Below, one piece after another: positions 58,347 through 64,000 of a DNA stretch of 64,000 nucleotides. The translations under genes and the position numbers were made by a program. Numbering within the stretch: the first letter of the stretch is position 1; every line of letters starts with the position of its first letter. Below the pieces are notes generated by a model, which was given only the letters and a program-made list of their open reading frames with translations, was not told the origin of the DNA and made no database searches. Origin of the DNA: Teredinibacter franksiae (GTDB lineage: Bacteria > Pseudomonadota > Gammaproteobacteria > Pseudomonadales > Cellvibrionaceae); NCBI RefSeq assembly GCF_014218805.1, contig NZ_JACJUV010000001.1:248001-312000 (forward strand), read 5' to 3'.

Positions 58347-58820
58347 CTACATATTATTGGAGATGTACTCTATTACATCATCATGGTGGCTTTTGGTTTT
58401 CACCTTATTCATTAAATGCTTTAGGCGACCATCCTTGCCAATGATAAATGTCGTTCGTAGTATCCCCATAAACTCACGGCCCATGAATTTTTTTAGCCCC
58501 CACACCCCATACTTCTCAGCAATGGCATGATCCTCGTCGGAGAGTAAATAAAAATTTAAATCCTGCTTTTCCTCAAATTTTTTGAGCCTAGGGTATGGAT
58601 CAGGACTAATCGCCAGCACAACCGTTTCCAGCTTGGCGAAGTCTGTCTCCGTGTCCCGAATACCACAGGCTTGAACGGTACAGCCGGGAGTCATCGCTTT
58701 TGGATAAAAATAGACGACAACATTTTTACTGCCGACGAACGAAGAAAGCTTAACCTCTTCACCATTTTGATTTTTAAGGGTAAACGCCGGCGCTTTGTTG
58801 CCGATTTTTGGAAAAGACAT
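58347..58820 (-). CDS. bcp: Thioredoxin-dependent thiol peroxidase (Bcp/PrxQ)
   Basis: A 157-residue peroxiredoxin. The peroxidatic and resolving Cys are Cys47 and Cys52 in MTPGCTVQACGIRD, the five-residue spacing typical of Bcp. It reduces hydrogen peroxide and organic peroxides. The ATG at 58820 has AGGAG 7 nt upstream; a start seven codons earlier does not. It lies 92 nt beyond the mdh stop, but a terminator separates the two. Confidence 0.94.
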   Translation of the reverse strand: MSFPKIGNKAPAFTLKNQNGEEVKLSSFVGSKNVVVYFYPKAMTPGCTVQACGIRDTETDFAKLETVVLAISPDPYPRLKKFEEKQDLNFYLLSDEDHAIAEKYGVWGLKKFMGREFMGILRTTFIIGKDGRLKHLMNKVKTKSHHDDVIEYISNNM

Positions 58821-58870
58821 TACCGTACTCCTATGTATCACAATTAATCATTATCACTTTCGCTCAGACA

Positions 58871-58901
58871 AAAAAAAGCGCGGTATGCACCGCGCTTTTT
58901 T
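58871..58901 (-). terminator. Rho-independent terminator of mdh
   Basis: GCGCGGT (58878-58884) and ACCGCGC (58889-58895) form a tight stem with loop ATGC, flanked by A7 and T6. It lies 12 nt past the mdh stop on its strand. Confidence 0.93.
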
Positions 58902-58912
58902 GTAGCTCTATA

Positions 58913-59896
58913 TTAAGCTGGAAGTAATGATTTCACTGCGTCACGCTCTTCACGCAACTCTGTTTCAGTTTCGATCATGCGCCCTTGAGAAAACGCATCA
59001 ATTTCAAGGCCCTGAACAATTTTCCAATCACCACCTTCGCAAGTACACGGGAAGGAGTAAATCAAACCTTCTTCAATACCATAGCTTCCATCACTATAAA
59101 CCGCCATGCTCACCCAGTCATTTGCTGCAGACCCGAGCGCCCAATCGCGCATATGGAAGATGGCCGCATTAGCTGCAGACGCTGCGCTGGAGGCACCGCG
59201 CGCCTTAATAATCGCCGCACCACGTTGCTGTACTGTTGGTATATAATCGCTCTCGTACCAATCCTGTTCAACTTTACCTACCGCTACCTCACCATTAACC
59301 TGTGCATGAAAAAGGTCGGGGTATTGAGTTGAAGAATGATTGCCCCAGATAGTCATCTTGGTGATGTCATTGATAGAAACATCTACTTTGTTGGCCAACT
59401 GTGTGAGCGCACGGTTATGATCCAATCGTGTCATCGCGGTAAATTGACGCGGGTTAATGTCTGGCGCATTACGCTGAGCAATAAGCGCATTAGTATTGGC
59501 AGGGTTACCCACAACCAGTACTTTGATACCACGTGACGCATGGTCGTTAATGGCTTTACCCTGAACAGAGAAGATAGCCGCGTTCGCTTCCAGTAAGTCT
59601 TTACGCTCCATACCTGGGCCACGTGGACGCGCACCCACCAACAGTGCATAGTCGGCATCCTTGAATGCAACGTTAGCATCATCGGTGCATACCATGCTCT
59701 GAACAAGCGGAAATGCGCAATCTTCCAGCTCCATCGCCACACCCTTCAGCGCTTCTAGAGCCGGCGTAATTTCCAGCATTTGCAATATGACAGGCTGATC
59801 TTTGCCCAGCATTTCACCACCGGCGATTCTGAACAAAAGTGAGTAACTAATTTGACCTGCAGCGCCTGTTACGGCTACTCGAACGGGTGCTTTCAC
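58913..59896 (-). CDS. mdh: Malate dehydrogenase (NAD-dependent)
   Basis: A 327-residue enzyme of the cytosolic-type MDH group found in many beta- and gammaproteobacteria, different from the shorter E. coli Mdh. [23 protein letters not shown] (from about residue 6) is the NAD-binding loop; MTRLDHNRA and [10 protein letters not shown] hold the catalytic Asp and His. It oxidises malate to oxaloacetate in the citric acid cycle. The start is a GTG at 59896 with GGAG 8 nt upstream, giving the usual [14 protein letters not shown]; a longer frame to 59953 is ignored. Confidence 0.97.
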   Translation of the reverse strand: MKAPVRVAVTGAAGQISYSLLFRIAGGEMLGKDQPVILQMLEITPALEALKGVAMELEDCAFPLVQSMVCTDDANVAFKDADYALLVGARPRGPGMERKDLLEANAAIFSVQGKAINDHASRGIKVLVVGNPANTNALIAQRNAPDINPRQFTAMTRLDHNRALTQLANKVDVSINDITKMTIWGNHSSTQYPDLFHAQVNGEVAVGKVEQDWYESDYIPTVQQRGAAIIKARGASSAASAANAAIFHMRDWALGSAANDWVSMAVYSDGSYGIEEGLIYSFPCTCEGGDWKIVQGLEIDAFSQGRMIETETELREERDAVKSLLPA

Positions 59897-59974
59897 AATA
59901 TATCTCCGTTTTATATGTTTACTTAGTGGTACTCGATACAACAGAGCCCACACAAGTCTATGCTTCTCAGCAGT

Positions 59975-60598
59975 TTAGACCGGATAGCGATCTTTCAGGC
60001 TCTGGTATAGAGCCGCGCCAAACTCCGGCATCTTTGGGTCCAGCTTGGCCAGGGCTTCTACGAGATGCTCGTTGTCCTCCTTTCCATGCCAGGTTTTTTG
60101 GTAGGATCCGTCTTTATATCCATGATTTTGCCGGAAAATGTTTAGTACATTTTTACCGACGTAACTATTAAAGAGCTGTTCAAAACTTACGCCAGCTACA
60201 CCTAATAGCTTGCTGAAATCCGAAACTGAAAACGCCTTTGTCCTCAGAGTTACTTCGGTGAATTGCTCTAGCAACACCCGAAACTCTTCATGCCCGGAAT
60301 CCAGATCAAATTCATTTTCTATTTTTTCAGCCACAGACTGGTAGCCCTGCGCATCAGCCCTAGCGCACAACAATCGTATACTAAGGCCAAAATGCCAAAT
60401 ATCAATGAGTTCGAGCACTACTTGATCGGTATCGAGCGACTGCTTTTTCCACCACTTCCATCCGTAGTGATCCATCAACTCTGCACATTCAACCCAAATT
60501 GCGCGATACCATTCATAGTTCGCCTGTCGCCACTCAGCATTTACCTTGCTGTTCATAGCTTCCTGTAACTCGAGCATAGTAATAATTTGCTGACGCAT
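59975..60598 (-). CDS. Dimeric dUTP diphosphatase (all-alpha NTP pyrophosphatase family)
   Basis: A 207-residue helical protein. IWVECAELMDHYGWKWWK (about 34-51) and ELIDIWHF (about 62-69) supply the acidic metal ligands of the dimeric dUTPase family (related to MazG), unlike the trimeric Dut fold. It should convert dUTP to dUMP and keep uracil out of DNA. The ATG at 60598 overlaps the tatD stop by one base (TGATG). A TTG directly before it is ignored. The genome probably also encodes the usual trimeric dut elsewhere; this cannot be tested here. Confidence 0.87.
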   Translation of the reverse strand: MRQQIITMLELQEAMNSKVNAEWRQANYEWYRAIWVECAELMDHYGWKWWKKQSLDTDQVVLELIDIWHFGLSIRLLCARADAQGYQSVAEKIENEFDLDSGHEEFRVLLEQFTEVTLRTKAFSVSDFSKLLGVAGVSFEQLFNSYVGKNVLNIFRQNHGYKDGSYQKTWHGKEDNEHLVEALAKLDPKMPEFGAALYQSLKDRYPV

Positions 60599-61389
60599 CA
60601 AAGTTCCTGTGTTTTGGTCTTCGTGGGGAAGAGCTGGGCAAAATTGCGACTAGTGATTTCGGCCAGCTCCTCGAAGGACAGCCCTCTCAATTCTGCAATA
60701 TATTGGGCTACCTCCCGCACATACTTAGGCTCATTGGGCTTACCCCGGTAAGGCACCGGGGCCAAGTACGGCGAATCGGTTTCAATTAAAAGGCGGTCTA
60801 GAGGCAGTTTGCGTGTTACGTCTCGCAACGCTTCGGCGTTTTTGAATGTAACAATACCGGAAATAGAAATATAAAAGTTCAAGTCTAGCGCATCTCGTGC
60901 CATTTCCCAGCTTTCCGTAAAGCAGTGCATAACCCCGGCACTTTGGGAGCCCGCATGAGTCCTCATCAAGGAAATGGTATCTACCTGCGCTTCACGTGTG
61001 TGAACGATTACCGGAAGGTTAAGGTCAGCGCCAGCTTTTAGATGGTTAATAAAGCTCTGCTGCTGCTGCTCTGCTAGCTCTGAGCTGTGATAATAGTCGA
61101 GGCCTGTCTCACCTAAGGCTACCACTTTGTCGGCTTCGGCCCACTGCTTTAACTGCTCAATACCGACAACGGCGTCGCTCACATCTGATGGGTGAACACC
61201 AACACTGGCGTAGATGCCCGGATTTTCAGCGGCAATGGCCAGCACAGCGTCTTTATTAGCCTCGCTAATACACACGCACAGCATCTCGCTAACACCCTGC
61301 TCTCGGGCAGCGCTTAACGCATCTTCGAGTCCATTTGGGTATTTAGACAGATCAAGGCGGTCCAGGTGACAGTGTGAATCAACTAGCAT
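60598..61389 (-). CDS. tatD: TatD-family metal-dependent DNase
   Basis: A 263-residue TIM-barrel hydrolase. DSHCHLD (about 4-10) binds the first metal, GETGLDYY (about 93-100) supplies the Glu, and HTREAQVDT, HCFTESWEMA and ETDSPYLAP complete the metal site. It is the YcfH branch of the TatD family, found after holB and pilZ. A dUTPase gene is coupled to it by a one-base overlap. Confidence 0.95.
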   Translation of the reverse strand: MLVDSHCHLDRLDLSKYPNGLEDALSAAREQGVSEMLCVCISEANKDAVLAIAAENPGIYASVGVHPSDVSDAVVGIEQLKQWAEADKVVALGETGLDYYHSSELAEQQQQSFINHLKAGADLNLPVIVHTREAQVDTISLMRTHAGSQSAGVMHCFTESWEMARDALDLNFYISISGIVTFKNAEALRDVTRKLPLDRLLIETDSPYLAPVPYRGKPNEPKYVREVAQYIAELRGLSFEELAEITSRNFAQLFPTKTKTQEL

Positions 61390-61487
61390 CAGTACTTTAT
61401 TAGTAGGTAAATTAGTTGGGAATTGTGCAGGCTAAGCGTGTGCGGAGGCAGAGTATGAACGGGTCGCTGCCGAAAAGCTAGACTGAA

Positions 61488-61841
61488 TTACATGGTGTGC
61501 GTAGGCCTGTCGGAATCGAGGGAGCCAACCAAGTAAGTTTCGATTTTTTGATTGGCAACGTCATCTTCACCGCTAAACTGAACGCCAATCCCGGCGGCAC
61601 GGTTGCCCTGGGCTCCCCGAGGGGTTATCCATACAACCTTACCCGCCACGGGAATTTTCTCTGGCTCGTCCATCAAGCTCAGGAGCATAAAGACCTCATC
61701 ACCAAGGCTATAAGACTTATTCGTTGGAATGAAAAGCCCACCGTTTTCTACAAATGGCATGTAAGCCGCGTACAACACAGCCTTGTCTCTAATCGTAAGA
61801 GAAAGAATCCCGTTACGGGCCGCACCACCTAAACCTTTCAT
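61488..61841 (-). CDS. pilZ: Type IV pilus assembly protein PilZ
   Basis: A 117-residue protein of the original PilZ branch, which is needed for pilus assembly with FimX/PilB in Pseudomonas and Xanthomonas. The c-di-GMP motifs RxxxR and NxSxxG are absent; instead it has LYAAYMPFVENGGLFIPTNKSYSLGDEVF and GKVVWITPRGAQGNRAAGIGVQFS, as in the founding PilZ. Its place between holB and tatD matches Pseudomonas. No other pilus gene is in the window. Confidence 0.94.
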   Translation of the reverse strand: MKGLGGAARNGILSLTIRDKAVLYAAYMPFVENGGLFIPTNKSYSLGDEVFMLLSLMDEPEKIPVAGKVVWITPRGAQGNRAAGIGVQFSGEDDVANQKIETYLVGSLDSDRPTHTM

Positions 61842-61950
61842 AGAGATTTCACTCGCATGTCATTGTTTCTATTGCAAGAATAGCCGAGTAAAACACCCGG
61901 GTCACGCTCTGGGTAGCGATTGCTGTCAGAATATACCCGCACCCACGCCT

Positions 61951-62973
61951 TCACAAGTGAATCCGCCCCACAACAGCCCTGTTTGACACCGCCAACGCCG
62001 CCCTCCAGTCAAGGAGCAACTCCTCCACTACTAGGGCCACATTCAAATTGGGGTTTGCCTGTAGCTGCCCTTTACGGTGACAAAGACTATCGCGGTAGCG
62101 GAAAAGTATTGTCAGTGGAACTTTCTCTGCCTGAGCGAATAACCCGCGCCATGCCTCGGTACCACTAACCGGCTCTCCAGTAGAAACAGCCTTTATCAAA
62201 CGCTCCACCCAGACCAACATCGTCGACAATACATCCAGTGCTCCTAACCGACTCCAATCGGATACGGCTTTTGACATAGGTAGCTGGCCAGAAGATACGG
62301 CAACCAATTGAGCGCACATTTCTTCGCGTTGCTGAAAATGCTCATTTTGCCACCAGTCCATAGCCAACAAGGGGCCCCCGAAAGCCGCATCCAGCAATGG
62401 CTCAACATTTTCGACAACCCCCATTTCTGTCAACCATTCGACAGAGTCTTTACGGGAAGGAACAGGTAGGTTCCACTTGCTACAGCGACTTCTAATTGTT
62501 GGCAACAACTGACTGGTAACCAAACTAACAAGAATGATTACTGTGTTGCCGGCCGGCTCTTCAAGGCACTTAAGTAGACTGTTGGCTGCATTGATATTCA
62601 TCGCCTCAGCCGGCTGAATTTTTATCAGCTTTCGGCCTCCCTGCTGGGCCGTTTTATACACAAATTCGGTGACCTGGCGAACCTGATCAACTTTTATCTG
62701 TTTTCCAACCTCTTCCGGCGCAACGTTAAGCATATCGGGGTGGCTACCCGCCCGAAACAACTGACAGGTTTTACAGCTACCACAGGCCGAACCTTCCATT
62801 GGCGATCCACAAAGCAGGTAATGCGCCATACTCGCTGCGAATTTTTCTACACCCGTGCCAGCCGCCCCCGTCAGCAGCAGCGCATGCGGTAAGACATTAG
62901 AGGTAACCTGGCTAATAAACGCCGCCCAGAGGTCGGCCTGCCATTGATACGGCGGCATGATTATTTTGCTCAT
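61951..62973 (-). CDS. holB: DNA polymerase III subunit delta'
   Basis: A 340-residue clamp-loader subunit. LTGAAGTGVEKFA is a degenerate P-loop, as expected because delta' does not hydrolyse ATP. The zinc module has Cys residues in CGSPMEGSACGSCKTCQ, and SLLKCLEEP is the conserved loop. With the tau/gamma and delta subunits it loads the beta clamp. In Pseudomonas it follows tmk directly; here a pseudouridine synthase on the other strand stands between them. Confidence 0.95.
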   Translation of the reverse strand: MSKIIMPPYQWQADLWAAFISQVTSNVLPHALLLTGAAGTGVEKFAASMAHYLLCGSPMEGSACGSCKTCQLFRAGSHPDMLNVAPEEVGKQIKVDQVRQVTEFVYKTAQQGGRKLIKIQPAEAMNINAANSLLKCLEEPAGNTVIILVSLVTSQLLPTIRSRCSKWNLPVPSRKDSVEWLTEMGVVENVEPLLDAAFGGPLLAMDWWQNEHFQQREEMCAQLVAVSSGQLPMSKAVSDWSRLGALDVLSTMLVWVERLIKAVSTGEPVSGTEAWRGLFAQAEKVPLTILFRYRDSLCHRKGQLQANPNLNVALVVEELLLDWRAALAVSNRAVVGRIHL

Positions 62974-63024
62974 TGGCGCCTTGCCTGACGTACAATAGGC
63001 CCGCTGTTGGACGAAACCATTGAC

Positions 63025-63096
63025 AACACCGGCACTAACACCCGAATTAACACCCGAACTAACGCCCGCACTAATACTAGTAATAACACTCGCTTA
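63025..63096 (+). repeat. Six degenerate 12-bp tandem units 5' of the RluA-like gene
   Basis: Units start at 63025, 63037, 63049, 63061, 63073 and 63085; the best conserved read AACACCCGAATT and AACACCCGAACT. They are in phase with the RluA-like frame and, if translated, give a repeated Asn-Thr-Arg-Thr pattern (NTGT, NTRI, NTRT, NART, NTSN, NTRL). They run to 4 nt before the ATG at 63100 and fill most of the gap to holB. Confidence 0.9.
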
Positions 63097-63099
63097 CCC

Positions 63100-63717
63100 A
63101 TGCAAATAATTCACGAAGATTCCGACCTGATTATTATCAATAAACCAGCAGGTCTGCTGACAGTACCCGGTTTAGTCTCGCCTGAAAATGCCTTTGACAA
63201 ATTATTGCGACACCACCCGAACTCAAGAGTTGTACATCGGCTCGACATGGCCACTTCGGGCTTAGTAATTTTCGCGCAAAACCACGCAAGCCAAAAACAG
63301 CTGGGAAAACTTTTCGAAAACCGATCAATAACTAAACATTATACTGCCGTTGTTGAGGGTTTGGTTAAACCCGATACTGGCGAAATTGCCTCTCCGCTGC
63401 TTTGCGACTGGGAAAACAGGCCAAGGCAAATTGTTGAATGGTACAACGGAAAACATGCGCATACGTTTTTTAAAGTATTAGCGCGTAACCTAGCCACAAA
63501 TCAAACCCGACTATTGCTCAAACCGTTTACTGGCCGGTCCCACCAACTTCGGGTGCACTGCCAACAAATAGGGCACGCTATTACCGGTGACACACTCTAC
63601 TCAAGCCCGGAAAAATCCGCCCAGCAATCACGTATGCTGCTGCATGCTTCCCGCCTATTGTTCACCCACCCCATCAATCATACCGAAATGGATATACGCT
63701 GTGAGCCAACTTTTTAG
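63100..63717 (+). CDS. RluA-family pseudouridine synthase
   Basis: About 205 residues from ATG 63100, beginning MQIIHEDSDLIIINKPAGLLTVPG, the RluA opening. HRLDMATSGLVIF carries the catalytic Asp, and the C-terminal LLLKPFTGRSHQLRVHCQQIGHAI is the RluA signature. It isomerises uridines in 23S rRNA and/or tRNA; the exact site is unknown. The frame stays open to a TTG at 63007, adding a 31-residue Asn/Thr/Arg repeat; no start has a good ribosome binding site, so that extension may or may not be made. It is convergent with tmk with a 4-nt overlap of the ends. Confidence 0.9.
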   Translation: MQIIHEDSDLIIINKPAGLLTVPGLVSPENAFDKLLRHHPNSRVVHRLDMATSGLVIFAQNHASQKQLGKLFENRSITKHYTAVVEGLVKPDTGEIASPLLCDWENRPRQIVEWYNGKHAHTFFKVLARNLATNQTRLLLKPFTGRSHQLRVHCQQIGHAITGDTLYSSPEKSAQQSRMLLHASRLLFTHPINHTEMDIRCEPTF

Positions 63718-64000
63718 CGAGCCAGCCAACGGTCTAATAGCGGCTCAAACTTTGTCAAAATACTGCTTTGTACTTCTTCGAGCGGTTTACCGGCATCTAC
63801 CACAAGAAATTTTTCAGGACGTGAATTCACACGTGATTTGTACCCTGCCCTAACCCGTTCGAAAAACTCGATTTTTTCCGATTCAAATCTGTCCAATTCG
63901 GCCCTGGCACTTGCGCGCTCCAAACCCGTACGAACATCAATATCAAGAAAGATCGTCATATCGGGCTGACGCCCCTGCTGAACGATAGACTCTAATCCCG
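63714..64000 (-). CDS. tmk: Thymidylate kinase, 3' part (N-terminus off the right edge)
   Basis: The frame is open to the right edge; it reads LESIVQQGRQPDMTIFLDIDVRTGLERASARAELDRFESEKIEFFERVRAGY, matching the Tmk segment that ends with the LID region and the conserved FERVR. TMK phosphorylates dTMP to dTDP. The usual next gene, holB, follows on the same strand after the RluA-like gene. The convergent RluA-like gene overlaps its 3' end by 4 nt. Confidence 0.93.
   Translation of the reverse strand, partial: GLESIVQQGRQPDMTIFLDIDVRTGLERASARAELDRFESEKIEFFERVRAGYKSRVNSRPEKFLVVDAGKPLEEVQSSILTKFEPLLDRWLAR

Overview
The window is chromosomal DNA from a gammaproteobacterium. Gene content and order look like Pseudomonas-type and marine Cellvibrionales genomes (Saccharophagus/Teredinibacter-like). 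That placement is inferred from protein style, moderate GC, the Na+-translocating Nqr complex, and from memory of the Pseudomonas order nqr / mfd / mtnP-nagZ-psrA-lexA-sulA-topA / uup-slt / murB-ptp-kdsB-lpxK-exbDB-comEC-lolCDE / tmk-holB-pilZ-tatD. I saw no rRNA, tRNA, CRISPR array, prophage, transposase or insertion sequence. Coding density is high and almost everything is core housekeeping.

Left to right: (1) 1-6495, minus strand: nqrABCDEF followed by the flavin transferase apbE (cut by the left edge), a complete sodium-pumping NADH:quinone oxidoreductase operon with its maturase. (2) 6972-11464, plus: mfd and csiV, translationally coupled. (3) 11624-19813: a cold-shock protein, a purine-salvage pair (mtnP, hpt), an MscS channel, nagZ and psrA on the minus strand; then lexA-sulA on the plus strand behind SOS boxes, with a small two-gene membrane operon running the other way. 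(4) 19826-29549: topA, two uncharacterised membrane proteins, a universal stress protein, uup, slt, and a helical protein that may be a CheZ-like phosphatase. (5) 29541-40610, minus: murB, a low-molecular-weight phosphatase, kdsB, lpxK, exbD, exbB, comEC and lolCDE (with DUF2062 on the other strand), i.e. cell-envelope biogenesis.

(6) 40802-48767: a PilZ protein with a helical insertion, a small periplasmic protein, a lysophospholipase-like hydrolase, then mnmA-hflD-purB-roxA-GNAT, ending at a Rieske protein. (7) 48792-52667: thrH, then a sulfur-assimilation group (cysH, a thioredoxin-fold CxxC protein, cysB, a TSUP exporter). (8) 52735-59896: a 5'-nucleotidase, an alanine/glycine symporter with a D-cysteine-desulfhydrase-like enzyme, a yajC without secDF, a GAF-AraC regulator, bcp and mdh. 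(9) 59975-64000: a dimeric dUTPase, tatD, pilZ and holB, a RluA-like pseudouridine synthase in the opposite orientation, and the 3' end of tmk.

I found no convincing new defence, mobile or biosynthetic system. The best leads are individual genes and small structures: a CheZ-like protein of unknown partner beside slt (DxxxQ motif, acidic C-terminal tail), a PilZ protein whose two c-di-GMP motifs are split by a long helical insertion, a CxxC redox protein coupled to cysH, a six-copy 12-bp tandem repeat abutting the RluA-like gene, a 9-bp in-frame repeat inside a conserved TopA motif, and paired palindromes in the topA divergent region. Several genes use TTG or GTG starts; where a ribosome binding site decides the start this is stated in the entry.
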